Shown here: in pieces, positions 26,476 through 36,300 of the stretch
Layout: the number at the start of each line of letters is the position of its first letter
How positions within the stretch are numbered: the stretch's first letter is position 1
Origin: UBA1535 sp002323775
GTDB lineage: Bacteria; Bacillota; Clostridia; Tissierellales; Sedimentibacteraceae
Assembly (NCBI GenBank): GCA_031993545.1
Contig: DAMAHZ010000018.1
Coordinates: 1 to 42,439 of the forward strand
Length of the DNA: 42,439 bases
Direction of reading: 5' to 3'
Translations under genes and position numbers: made by a program
The notes under the pieces: generated by a model
Told to the model about the DNA's origin: nothing
The model's database searches: none
Seen by the model: the letters and a program-made list of their open reading frames with translations, nothing else

Positions 26476-26495
26476 GAGAGTATAAATATGTTTTT
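26461..26495 (+). repeat. 35-base perfect repeat, copy 2 (DUF58 start, unit 4)
   Basis: Identical to 23862-23896. It starts at the point where the moxR remnant ends and includes the ATG of the unit 4 DUF58 gene, so it marks a recombination junction. Confidence 0.9.
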
Positions 26496-27648
26496 AATTA
26501 CAATAATAGCAATTGCAATAATTATATATATAATTGAAAATAATTCAATAAAAAATGCTTTGCGTGGGATAGAATATTCTCAAATGCCTACATTGTCTAT
26601 CGTTGAGCCTGATGAAGAATTTGATATTGTATGCGTTTTGAAAAATAGGACTAGGCGTTTTGTTTCTTATTTAAAGCTGAAAGAAAAATTTTCAAAAGAG
26701 ATAATTATTCCTAAGAAAACTGATGATGTTGGTTATGCGTTTATTCAAAGCAGTAAATACTTGATGCCAAGACAAATTTTAGAGAGAAGAATAAGAGCTT
26801 CTATACCAAAAAGAGGAAGGTATCTTTTGTATGGAGCTACGATATATGGCGGAGATTTTCTTGGCTTTACTGAAACTATCAAAAGTTATGAGAGCATAGA
26901 GGAAGTAGTTGTTATTCCTAAAGAAACTACTGTTTCAAATCTCGATGTAAAACTAAGTGGTTATATTGGTGAAATGTCAATAAACAGATTTATATTTGAG
27001 GATCCAATACTTACGGTGGGATTTAATGATTATACGGGACAAGAACCTCAAAAGATGATTTCATGGACACAAACAGCAAGAGTTGGTCATTTGATGGTTA
27101 AAAAATATGATTATACCCTTGAGTTAATGGTTACTGTTATACTAAATATAGATTATGATGGAAATAATCGTGAAATGCTTGTTGAAGAATGTTTCTCAAT
27201 ATGCAGAAGTGTTTGTCAATACTTGGAGGCTAAAAACATAAAATATAGAGTTATTGCAAATACAATAACAGAGGGTGTGATACAAACATTTCGAAATGTG
27301 GATGGATTTGCTTGGGGTAGAAACTATTTAATGAACATTTTAGAAGACTTAGGGAGAGCATCTATAGACATAGTTAGAGAGTCTTATGAAAAAATGATGA
27401 ATAAAGCTATTGATTTTGCAGAGCTTGGAGTAGGACATATTCTTATAACACCAGATATAGAGGGTGTTTACTCTAAGGAGGAAGCGAATTTTTCTAAGAA
27501 TAAATCAGATTATTTGAAAGCTGAGCTAAGTAATTCATATACATTAGCTAAACTAAGAGAGATGACTGGTCATGATGTATGTATTTTAACTCCAAATTTA
27601 TATTCGGATTTAGCTTCAAGCTCAAGTAAAGAGCGAGGGGGGGAGTAA
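26488..27648 (+). CDS. DUF58 (vWA-like) membrane-anchored protein, unit 4
   Basis: 386 residues, closest to the unit 2 copy from the first codon (MFLITIIAIAIIIYIIE). One N-terminal helix, VEPDEEFDIVCVLKNRTRRF, the core GYIGEMSINRFIFEDPIL, GFNDYTGQEPQKMISW and TARVGHLMVKKYDYT, LNIDYDGN at the metal-site position, and GVGHILITPDIEG late in the protein. Its upstream DNA, however, matches unit 3, so the unit is a mosaic. It ends with seven G (27637-27643) just before the stop. The normal MoxR partner is only a remnant here. Confidence 0.85.
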   Translation: MFLITIIAIAIIIYIIENNSIKNALRGIEYSQMPTLSIVEPDEEFDIVCVLKNRTRRFVSYLKLKEKFSKEIIIPKKTDDVGYAFIQSSKYLMPRQILERRIRASIPKRGRYLLYGATIYGGDFLGFTETIKSYESIEEVVVIPKETTVSNLDVKLSGYIGEMSINRFIFEDPILTVGFNDYTGQEPQKMISWTQTARVGHLMVKKYDYTLELMVTVILNIDYDGNNREMLVEECFSICRSVCQYLEAKNIKYRVIANTITEGVIQTFRNVDGFAWGRNYLMNILEDLGRASIDIVRESYEKMMNKAIDFAELGVGHILITPDIEGVYSKEEANFSKNKSDYLKAELSNSYTLAKLREMTGHDVCILTPNLYSDLASSSSKERGGE

Positions 27649-27649
27649 G

Positions 27650-28861
27650 ATGTTCTTAATCTTTTTAATTAAACATATTTGTTTACTGGCTTTTTATTTT
27701 ACCTGTGCTAATATGATATTTGTTGACTCAGTAAATAGCTCAAGACTTATAATATATTTTATAATTCTTGCAAGCCTTTCGCTTAGTTATGTCTTTAGAA
27801 ATAATAAAAAACATTCTACATTAAAATATTTGCCTGTATTAGGCTTTGCTATTGCTGTATTATGCACTAGGACTATTGTAGGTGCTATTGTAGCTGTAAT
27901 TCCTTATATATACATGATTTATCTTATTAGAAAAAATAAATACTATGAAGATTATTATAGCTTTAGGGATTTATTTATTAAACTTCTTATATTAAGTGCA
28001 TTTTTATTAATAATAGTTCTTTTAATTAAAAGACTTGAATTGTTTTATAAGATTGGACTTCAATATGCTATTATGTTTATTATAAGTGGATTATACTTGC
28101 TTCGTACAATGAGGCACAGTGAAGATATAATTACAAATAAAAAATTTCTTAGCATGAATTTACTTATTATTACTATCACTTGTCTATTATTTATATTATT
28201 CAGTACAGATGTTGTTCTAAGCACTGTAATTTCTGGGATAAAATTCGTATATATCAAAATAATTATACCTACATTATCCCAGGTATTTTATATTATTTTT
28301 TCACCGCTTGGCAGACTTTTAGATAAAACTATAATATCAAAATTTTCAGAAATGTCTTACGAAATGCGTAAAAGTAAAAAAAGTGATTATAAAGAATTTA
28401 CAGAGGAAGCAGACATAACAACATTTTATATTTTGACATTTATATTTGTTAGCATAGTTCTTATATTTTTAATTTATTTTTTGACTAAGTGGATTTTGAA
28501 TCGAAAAAGAAAAAACTCTAACTTCACAGAGGGTATTGTTGAACACACAAGCTTTTTAAATGATGATATCAAGAAAAAAAACACTAAGCGCAGCTTTTAT
28601 AATACAAACCAAACAAGATTTTGGTACAAAAAATTTCTTGAGCTTTGCCGTAAAAAGGAAATGTATATTTTTACATATGATAATAGTCAAACTATATATA
28701 ATAAATCATCTAAGCTATTTAAAAATCATGATGAGGATTTGGAGAATATAAAGGAAATTTATAGAAAAGCTCGATATGGTGAAGATTCTATAGATAAGCA
28801 GAATATAAAAATAATTAAGAGTAGCTATAAAAGCTTGGAAAAGAAAAAAATAGAAAAGTAA
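27650..28861 (+). CDS. DUF4129-like polytopic membrane protein, unit 4
   Basis: 403 residues starting MFLIFLIKHICLLAFYF, closest to the unit 1 copy at the N-terminus. About eight helices, a loop of about 35 residues (SKFSEMSYEMRKSKKSDY region), one helix, and a cytoplasmic domain with NQTRFWYKKFLELC and EIYRKARYGED. It starts one base after the DUF58 stop, with the G run as ribosome site. It is the last gene of the array, and a bidirectional terminator separates it from purN. Confidence 0.72.
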   Translation: MFLIFLIKHICLLAFYFTCANMIFVDSVNSSRLIIYFIILASLSLSYVFRNNKKHSTLKYLPVLGFAIAVLCTRTIVGAIVAVIPYIYMIYLIRKNKYYEDYYSFRDLFIKLLILSAFLLIIVLLIKRLELFYKIGLQYAIMFIISGLYLLRTMRHSEDIITNKKFLSMNLLIITITCLLFILFSTDVVLSTVISGIKFVYIKIIIPTLSQVFYIIFSPLGRLLDKTIISKFSEMSYEMRKSKKSDYKEFTEEADITTFYILTFIFVSIVLIFLIYFLTKWILNRKRKNSNFTEGIVEHTSFLNDDIKKKNTKRSFYNTNQTRFWYKKFLELCRKKEMYIFTYDNSQTIYNKSSKLFKNHDEDLENIKEIYRKARYGEDSIDKQNIKIIKSSYKSLEKKKIEK

Positions 28862-28905
28862 AAAACAGAAAGGTATTGCCTATTTGACAATAACCTTTCT
28901 GTTTT
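28862..28905. terminator. Bidirectional terminator between the array and the purine operon
   Basis: AAAACAGAAAGGT (from 28862) pairs with ACCTTTCTGTTTT (to 28905), extended by ATTG/CAAT after a one-base bulge. The right arm includes the last codons of purN. Confidence 0.85.
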
Positions 28906-29506
28906 CTATATGTAGCTTTCCCTCGCAGAATAGTCTTACTGCTTCTGGTAGGAGCTTATGTTCAATTTGCAAAACTTTTTTTTGCAGACTCTCTGCTGTT
29001 TCATCGTCATCAATTTTCACTGTGTCTTGAAGTATTATTGACCCTGTATCAGCATCTTCATCTACAAAATGGACTGTAGCTCCGCTTATCTTAACCCCGT
29101 ACTTTATTGCTTCTTCATGCACCTTTAGACCGTAGAAGCCCTTGCCACAAAAGGACGGTATTAATGATGGGTGTATATTTATTATCCTGTTTTTAAAGCA
29201 GTTTATAAAGTCTTTGCTTAAAATTTTAAGATACCCTGCTAGAACAACTAGGTCTATGTTACGTCTTGTAAGCTCGCTGATTATCTCGGCATTAAATGCT
29301 TCAGCACTTTCATAGTCCTTTTGATTTATATAAAGAGCGTCTATATTATTAAGCCTTGCTCTTTCAAGTCCGTAGGCGTCTTTTTTATTAGAGATTACAA
29401 TGTCTATAGTACCATTTATATTACCCTGATTATCTATCAAAGCTTGGAGATTAGTTCCTCCACCTGATACTAATACTGCAATTTTTTTGGAGACTAATTG
29501 TGGCAT
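28880..29506 (-). CDS. purN: Phosphoribosylglycinamide formyltransferase
   Basis: It transfers a formyl group from 10-formyl-tetrahydrofolate to GAR, the third step of purine synthesis. 208 residues with IAVLVSGGGTNLQALID at the N-terminus and the catalytic segment IINIHPSLIPSF (Asn and His of the N-x-H pair). SGATVHFVDEDADTGSIILQ follows, with the Asp of the third catalytic position. Length is normal. The start overlaps the end of purM by about 13 bases, indicating translational coupling. It is the last gene of the operon. Confidence 0.95.
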   Translation of the reverse strand: MPQLVSKKIAVLVSGGGTNLQALIDNQGNINGTIDIVISNKKDAYGLERARLNNIDALYINQKDYESAEAFNAEIISELTRRNIDLVVLAGYLKILSKDFINCFKNRIINIHPSLIPSFCGKGFYGLKVHEEAIKYGVKISGATVHFVDEDADTGSIILQDTVKIDDDETAESLQKKVLQIEHKLLPEAVRLFCEGKLHIENRKVIVK

Positions 29507-30534
29507 ATTTTCAAGCCACCCTCTCTTTTTACCATATTGCCTATTTTTACAGGTTTTTCGCCTACTGATAACAGATATTCCGTTATTTTATCAGCCTCAT
29601 TATTATCAACAGCTAAAACCATACCTATACCCATGTTGAACGTTCCATACATTTCGTCTATATCAATATTTCCTTCTCTTTGCATAAGTTTAAATATTGG
29701 AAGAACATTTATATTTTTAGTTTCAATATCAGCAGTTAAGCCATCTGGAAACATACGAGGGATATTTTCATAAAATCCTCCGCCGGTAATGTTAGACATA
29801 CCCTTTACATTGAATTTGCTTATCAAATCAAGTATAAGCTTTGGATAAAGCCTTGTAGGAGTTATTAGAGCTTCGCCGAGTGTAGAGCCTAGTTCATCGA
29901 TATAATCATTAACCTTATAATCTTTATAATCAAAAAATATTTTTCTTACAAGTGAATATCCATTGCTGTGAATTCCGCTTGATGGAATTCCTATAAGTAC
30001 GTCACCCTCTTTTATCGTGCTTCCATCTATAATTTTTTTCTTGTCTACTATTCCTACGCAAAATCCTGCTACGTCATATTCGCCATCTCTATATAAACCT
30101 GGCATTTCGGCAGTTTCTCCACCTATCAATGCACATCCTGATTTTATACAGCCATTAGCTATACCCTCTACTATCTTAGCTGCCTTTGCAGGCTCAAGTT
30201 TTCCTGTTGCTATATAATCAAGGAAAAATAAAGGCTTTGCTCCTTGGCAGATTACGTCATTGACGCACATTGCAACAGCGTCTTCACCGATAGTATCATG
30301 CTTATCTGTCATAAATGCTATCATAAGCTTAGTTCCGACCCCGTCAGTTCCAGAAACAAGTATTGGTTCTTCATACTCATTTTTATCTATGGCAAACATT
30401 CCGCCAAAGCCTCCTATATCAGACATTACTCCTTTGATATAGGTTTTTTTAACACTTTCTTTTATAAGCCTTACAGTTTCATAACCAGCATGAACATCGA
30501 CACCGGCTTCTTTGTAAGTTAATTTATCATTCAT
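29494..30534 (-). CDS. purM: Phosphoribosylformylglycinamidine cyclo-ligase
   Basis: It closes the imidazole ring, turning FGAM into AIR with ATP. The family motifs VSGTDGVGTKLMIAF, AMCVNDVICQGAKPLFFLDY and GGETAEMPGLY are clear, and the length is normal (346 residues). I moved the start from the TTG at 30543 to ATG 30534 (MNDKLTYKEAG), because AAAGGA lies at proper distance from the ATG and almost touches the TTG. It sits between purF and purN. Confidence 0.95.
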   Translation of the reverse strand: MNDKLTYKEAGVDVHAGYETVRLIKESVKKTYIKGVMSDIGGFGGMFAIDKNEYEEPILVSGTDGVGTKLMIAFMTDKHDTIGEDAVAMCVNDVICQGAKPLFFLDYIATGKLEPAKAAKIVEGIANGCIKSGCALIGGETAEMPGLYRDGEYDVAGFCVGIVDKKKIIDGSTIKEGDVLIGIPSSGIHSNGYSLVRKIFFDYKDYKVNDYIDELGSTLGEALITPTRLYPKLILDLISKFNVKGMSNITGGGFYENIPRMFPDGLTADIETKNINVLPIFKLMQREGNIDIDEMYGTFNMGIGMVLAVDNNEADKITEYLLSVGEKPVKIGNMVKREGGLKICHN

Positions 30535-30552
30535 ATCGTGCAATTCCTTTCT

Positions 30553-31953
30553 TTAATTGAAGTTAGGTACTTCCATAGGATAATCGCCATTTAAGCAGGC
30601 TAAGCAAAAACCATTTTCTCGTCCTGTTGCTCTTATTAATCCCTGTATACTTAAATAATGTAAACTATCAGCCTTTATAAATTCCTTTATTTCTTCGTTG
30701 CTTTTTGTAGCTCCTATCAAATAGTTTCTAAATGGAGTGTCAATTCCGAAGAAGCATGAATGTGTAACAGGAGGAGAGGCTACTCTTACGTGTACTTCCT
30801 TAGCACCTGCTTCTTTAACCATAGTTGCAAGCTTTCTGCTCGTAGTTCCTCTAACTATACTGTCATCTATCATAACTACTACTTTATCTTTAACAAGCTC
30901 CTTTAAAACGCTTAATTTCATTTTTACAGCTTCTTCACGAAGCTCTTGGTTTGGCTCTAAGAATGTTCTCTTAGCATATCTGTTTTTAACAAGTCCGAGT
31001 CCGAATGGAATACCCAGCTCTTGTGCATATCCTATAGCTGCCGGAGTACCAGAGTCAGGAACAGAAAAGACTAAATCTGCCTTAACTGGGGCTTCCTTTG
31101 CAAGCTCTCTGCCTGAATTGTATCTGGCTTCATAAACGCTTATTCCGTCTATCACGCTATCAGGTCTTGCAAAATACACATATTCAAATATGCAGGATTT
31201 TTTTGAAGCATATTTGTTGCTTTTTATACTTTCTATACCATTTTCATTAATAACAACAATTTCGCCCGGCTCAATATCTCTTATAAATTCTCCTCCCATT
31301 GCTGTGACAGCACAGCTTTCAGAGGCAAGTATATATCCATCAGGTCTTTTACCTATGCAAAGCGGTCTAAGTCCAAAATGGTCTCGTACACCTATGAGAG
31401 ATTTATCGTCCATTAATACTAAGGCAAAGGCTCCCTTTATTATTTCCATAACATTTTTTAATGATTTCACAAGATTATCATTGTAGTTTCTAGCAATCAT
31501 ATTAGCGATAACCTCTGTATCGGTAGAGGTTTGAAATATAACACCGGAGTTTTCCAATATTTCCTTTAATGAATCTGCATTGACTAAATTTCCGTTATGA
31601 GCAAGAGAAAATGCACACTTTTTGTACTTAACCACAAGAGGCTGAGCATTTTCAATATGACTGCCTCCGGTAGTAGAATAGCGAACATGACCTATTGAAA
31701 CATGACCATTTAATTTACTTAGGCTATCATTGTTAAATACCTCTGCGACTAAGCCCATGCCCTTATGCTGTTCTATGAGTCCGCCACCTATGCTTGATGC
31801 TATACCTGCACTTTCTTGTCCTCTGTGCTGCAATGCAAAAAGTCCGTAGTATACAAGGTGTGAGGAAAGCTCAGGTTTTTCTGTATACATTCCTATTATG
31901 CCACATTCTTCATGTAGCTTATCATCGCCGAATAATTTATCGTAATTGAACAT
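30553..31953 (-). CDS. purF: Amidophosphoribosyltransferase
   Basis: First committed step: PRPP plus glutamine gives phosphoribosylamine. 466 residues. A 16-residue propeptide precedes Cys17 in EECGIIGMY, which becomes the N-terminal catalytic cysteine after cleavage. The PRPP site VVMIDDSIVRGTTSRKL is present. The four cysteines that hold the 4Fe-4S cluster in the Bacillus enzyme all have counterparts: KSCIFEYVYF, THSCFFG and FCLACLNGD. This is therefore the oxygen-sensitive iron-sulfur type, fitting an anaerobe. Confidence 0.96.
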   Translation of the reverse strand: MFNYDKLFGDDKLHEECGIIGMYTEKPELSSHLVYYGLFALQHRGQESAGIASSIGGGLIEQHKGMGLVAEVFNNDSLSKLNGHVSIGHVRYSTTGGSHIENAQPLVVKYKKCAFSLAHNGNLVNADSLKEILENSGVIFQTSTDTEVIANMIARNYNDNLVKSLKNVMEIIKGAFALVLMDDKSLIGVRDHFGLRPLCIGKRPDGYILASESCAVTAMGGEFIRDIEPGEIVVINENGIESIKSNKYASKKSCIFEYVYFARPDSVIDGISVYEARYNSGRELAKEAPVKADLVFSVPDSGTPAAIGYAQELGIPFGLGLVKNRYAKRTFLEPNQELREEAVKMKLSVLKELVKDKVVVMIDDSIVRGTTSRKLATMVKEAGAKEVHVRVASPPVTHSCFFGIDTPFRNYLIGATKSNEEIKEFIKADSLHYLSIQGLIRATGRENGFCLACLNGDYPMEVPNFN

Positions 31954-31986
31954 ATTAGACCTAATTCCTTTCTGTTTCCCTGTCTA

Positions 31987-32691
31987 TTATTTAGTAATTC
32001 TTCCTAAAACTTCTTGATAAACTTCTTCAACTCCGCCTAAATCTCTCCTAAATCTGTCCTTATCAAGTTTTTTGTTTGTATCCTTATCCCACAATCTGCA
32101 AGTATCCGGAGAAATTTCGTCTGCAAGTATAACCTCTCCGTCATATAGACCAAATTCTAATTTGAAATCAATTAATCTGATATTTCTTTCGAGGAAGAAT
32201 TTTTGCAATATTTCATTGATTTTTAAAGCATATTCTTTAACTTTTTCAAGCTGTTCTTCTGTAGCCAATTCCATTGCAAAAATATGATAATCATTTATCA
32301 TTGGGTCGCCAAGTTCATCATTTTTATAGCTAAACTCCAAAACAGTTTTTTTCATTGGAGTTCCTTCTTCAATTCCTAATCTTTGTGATAATGAGCCAGC
32401 AGCTATATTTCTTACGATAACTTCAAGAGGAAGTATCTTAACTGCCTTAACAAGACACTCTCTGTCACTTAAAAGCTCGATTTGATGTGTAGGTATGCCT
32501 TGCTCCTCAAGCATTGCAAATATTGCAGCAGTCATCTTGTTATTTACAACACCCTTGCCAATTATAGTTCCTTTTTTCTCTCCGTTAAATGCTGTAGCAT
32601 CGTCTTTATATTCTACGATATATTGTTTTTCATTGTCTGTTCTAAATACTTTCTTTGCTTTTCCCTCATATAATTGTTCTAATTTTTGCAT
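31987..32691 (-). CDS. purC: Phosphoribosylaminoimidazole-succinocarboxamide synthase
   Basis: It joins aspartate to CAIR with ATP, giving SAICAR. 234 residues with LYEGKAKKVFRTDN at the start, the signature LPLEVIVRNIAAGSLSQRLG and, later, LIDFKLEFGLYDG, then LADEISPDTCRLWD. Length is normal for bacterial PurC. AAAGGG precedes the ATG. A 115-base gap with a hairpin separates it from purE upstream. Confidence 0.96.
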   Translation of the reverse strand: MQKLEQLYEGKAKKVFRTDNEKQYIVEYKDDATAFNGEKKGTIIGKGVVNNKMTAAIFAMLEEQGIPTHQIELLSDRECLVKAVKILPLEVIVRNIAAGSLSQRLGIEEGTPMKKTVLEFSYKNDELGDPMINDYHIFAMELATEEQLEKVKEYALKINEILQKFFLERNIRLIDFKLEFGLYDGEVILADEISPDTCRLWDKDTNKKLDKDRFRRDLGGVEEVYQEVLGRITK

Positions 32692-32750
32692 TTTTTATTT
32701 TCCCTTTCTATGTTTTAATTTATAATAATTTATTAGATGTATAATTGAAC

Positions 32751-32785
32751 GCCGATTGAACAGATTTTAAATCTACTTAATCAGC
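32751..32785 (-). other. Hairpin in the purE-purC spacer
   Basis: In the minus-strand RNA, GCTGATT pairs with AATCGGC (one U-G), and an inner palindrome AGATTT-A-AAATCT fits between them. There is no T tail, so it may be an RNA-processing or stability element rather than a terminator. Confidence 0.45.
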
Positions 32786-32806
32786 ATTTTATTCTTTTTA
32801 GATAAA

Positions 32807-33292
32807 TTATAACTTTTTCTGAAGCTCAATATCAGCCTTGATTACCTTATCTTCCATTTGCTTTTTATACTCATGAAATTTCTCTCTAAGCTGTGGATAT
32901 TTAATTGAAAGCATTTGTATAGCTAAAAGTGCTGCATTATCACCACCATTTATACCTACTGTTGCAACCGGAACTCCCGGAGGCATCTGAACTATTGATA
33001 GTAAAGCATCTATACCCTCAAGTGCTGATGATTTAACAGGCACTCCAATCACTGGAAGACAAGTACATGCTGCTAGAACTCCGCCCAAATGTGCTGCCAT
33101 ACCTGCTATTGCTATTATTGCCTCAAAGCCATTTTTTTCTGCATTTTTAGCAAAATCAGTAGCTATATCAGGAGTTCTGTGTGCTGACATCACTCTTAAT
33201 TCAAACTCCACACCAAAATCTCTTAAAATTTGTACTCCCTTTTCTATTACCGGAAAGTCCGAAGCACTTCCCATTACAATTGCTATTTTCAT
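32807..33292 (-). CDS. purE: N5-carboxyaminoimidazole ribonucleotide mutase, class I
   Basis: It produces CAIR for PurC. 161 residues with MGSASDFPVIEKG, the catalytic SAHRTP, the nucleotide loop AGMAAHLGGVLAA, then SLLSIVQMP-like ALLSIVQMPPGVPVATVGI. Length and motifs fit class I PurE, which normally works with PurK, but no purK is in this window. The usual GGAAHLPGM loop reads GMAAHLGGV here. It starts 20 bases after the purL stop with AAAGGAAG in front. Confidence 0.94.
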   Translation of the reverse strand: MKIAIVMGSASDFPVIEKGVQILRDFGVEFELRVMSAHRTPDIATDFAKNAEKNGFEAIIAIAGMAAHLGGVLAACTCLPVIGVPVKSSALEGIDALLSIVQMPPGVPVATVGINGGDNAALLAIQMLSIKYPQLREKFHEYKKQMEDKVIKADIELQKKL

Positions 33293-33312
33293 TTTAATTT
33301 ATCTTCCTTTCA

Positions 33313-36300
33313 TTATTTAAAATATGATACACCAGCTTCAAACAGCTTTTGGTCTTTGTTGTAAGGTATATTTTTATATGTTCCTATATCAAGTCTTTCA
33401 GAGTGTCCCATTTTTCCCAAAATTCTTCCGTCAGGACTTGTTATGCCTTCTATTGCTTCTACTGAGCCATTTGGATTGAATAATCCATTGTAGCTAGGAT
33501 TAAAGTCGCTGTCAACATACTGAGTAGCTATCTGTCCGTTTTCTTTTAATTTCTCAATCCATTCCTCATTTGCCATAAATCTTCCTTCACCATGAGACAA
33601 TGGGATGTTGTATACATCGGATATATTGCAATTATTAAACCAAGGAGACAGATTAGAAACTACCTTAGTCATTGCAAATGTAGAAATATGCCTTCCTATC
33701 GTGTTGTATGTCAATGTAGGGTCATCCTTGCTTATTTCTCTTATCTCACCATAAGGCACAAGCCCAAGCTTAATAAGTGCTTGAAATCCGTTGCAAATCC
33801 CTATCATAAGTCCATCTCTATTTTTAATTAAGTTCATTATAGCTTCGCTAAGCATTGGATTTCTAAATGTTGCGGCTATAAATTTGCCGGAGCCATCTGG
33901 CTCATCACCAGCACTAAATCCACCTGGGAAAGCTACAATTTGTGACTCGTTTATTAGCTTGGTCATTTCCCTTATGGAAAATTCAATGTCTGATGGACTT
34001 AAATTTTTAAATACAAAGGTCTCGGCTATAGCTCCTGCTCTTTCAAAGGCTCTCTTAGTATCGTATTCGCAGTTTGTTCCCGGGAACACAGGTATAAATA
34101 CTCTTGGTTTTGCAATGCTTACATTTCTTGATTTTTCTAATTTGTTTCCGACAGTATATTGATAATCCTTTATTTTCCCCTCAGTATCCTTTTTTATAGG
34201 GAAGATGCTGTCAAGTGGCTTGAGCCATTCATTTAACATTTCATCTATTCTGATATTGTAAGAGTTGTTTAAGGATATTTTTTTCTGTGCAATAGTTTCT
34301 CCTATAACAAGATAAGGAATATCTAAATTATCAAGATTATCAATCTCTAAAATTATATCGCCATATTTTGGAGCAAAATAGAAATTAGAATCAAATATTG
34401 TACTTCCAATAGTTGAAAAACCAATCTTATTGCCAAAACTCATCTTGCTTATCGCCTCTGCAAGTCCGCCATAGCCTACTGTATGAGCGCTTAAAACTCT
34501 GCCGTTTTCTACTAAATCATGTATTTTTGAATACTTATTTTTTATATCATCAAAATTAGGTATATAGTTTTCATCTTTTTTTGCCTTGATTAAAATTACC
34601 TTACTGCCTGCCTTTTTGAACTCCGGAGATACTACATTATTAATATCTTCTACACAAACAGCAAAGCTTATCAAGCTTGGAGGAACATTTATATCTTTAA
34701 ATGTTCCGGACATACTGTCCTTGCCGCCTATAGCGGGAATTTTCAGCTCATGCTGAATTTTAAAAGCTCCGAGCAGTGCCGCAAAAGGCTTACCCCATTT
34801 TTCTTCGTCTTTTCCAAGCTTTTCAAAATATTCTTGGAAGCTTAATCTTATCTTAGAGTAATCTCCACCCATAGCAACTATTTTAGCTACAGAGTGTAAA
34901 ACCGCATATATAGCTCCATGATATGGACTAAGCTTTGATAGCTTAGGATCAAAGCCATGAGCCATCAAGGTGCAGGTATCAGTCTGTCCACTTATAAGCG
35001 GAAGCTTTGCCGCCATACCCTCTGTAGGCGTCATTTGCGTTTTACCTCCAAAAGGCATCAAAACTGTGCAAGCACCAACGCTTGAATCAAACTTCTCAAC
35101 CAAGCCTTTTTGACTGCAAACATTCAAATCTTTTAAATTTTCTAACCAAGCATCTCTTAAATTATCTGACTTAAAGGATTTTATCTTATTGCTTTCAAAA
35201 CTTGACACATCATAAGCCTTTACTAAAACATCAGCTTTTTGTTTAACTCCGTTTGTATCTAGGAAATCTCTGCTTATATTTAGTATCTCCTTGCCGTTAT
35301 GACACATTTTAAGTCTTCTGTCATCTGTTACACTTGCTACAACAACGGCTTCAAGATTTTCCTCATTTGCGTATGCTATAAATTTATCTGCGTCCTCTTT
35401 GGCTACTACAACTGCCATTCTTTCCTGTGATTCAGATATAGCAAGCTCTGTTCCGTCAAGACCCTCATATTTTTTAGGTATAACATCAAGATTTATATTA
35501 AGTCCGTCAGCAAGTTCGCCGATTGCGACTGAAACTCCGCCGGCACCAAAATCGTTGCATTTTTTGATTAATTTACTTAAATTTTCATTTCTAAATAATC
35601 TTTGTATCTTTCTTTCAGTAGGTGCATTTCCTTTTTGAACCTCTGAGCCGCATAAAAGTATTGATTCTTCTGTATGCTCCTTAGATGAGCCTGTAGCTCC
35701 GCCACAACCGTCACGACCAGTCCTTCCTCCAAGAAGTATTATAAGGTCTCCAGCTACAGGGCTTTCCCTTCTGACATTTTTTCTCGGAGTTGCAGCTATA
35801 ACAGCACCTATTTCCATTCTTTTTGCTACGTAATCTTCATCATATATCTCTACAACTTTTCCGGTTGCAAGTCCTATCTGATTTCCGTAAGAGCTGTAGC
35901 CGTTTGCTGCCTCTGTAGTTATTTTTCTTTGAGGTAGCTTGCCTGTTATTGTATCTTCTATAGCCTGTCTTGGGTCAGCACTTCCGGTTATTCTCATGGC
36001 TTGATAAACATATGCTCGTCCTGATAAGGGGTCTCTTATAGCTCCTCCCAAACAAGTCGCCGCACCGCCAAATGGCTCGATTTCTGTCGGATGGTTATGT
36101 GTTTCATTTTTAAACATAACAAGCCATTCTTCATTTTTTTCATCTATTTTTGCATCAACAATTATACTGCAAGCGTTGATTTCATCTGAAATTTCTAAAT
36201 CGCTTAGCATACCCTGTGCTCGCAGCTCCTTAGCAGCTATAGTAGCCAAATCCATCAAGCAAATATCTTTTTCTTTATTTTTGTATACAAACTTTCTGCT

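Noticed and set aside
26382..26487. A new short gene before the unit 4 DUF58 gene
   Set aside because: The sequence aligns to the start of moxR with a lost ATG and frame breaks; it is a remnant.
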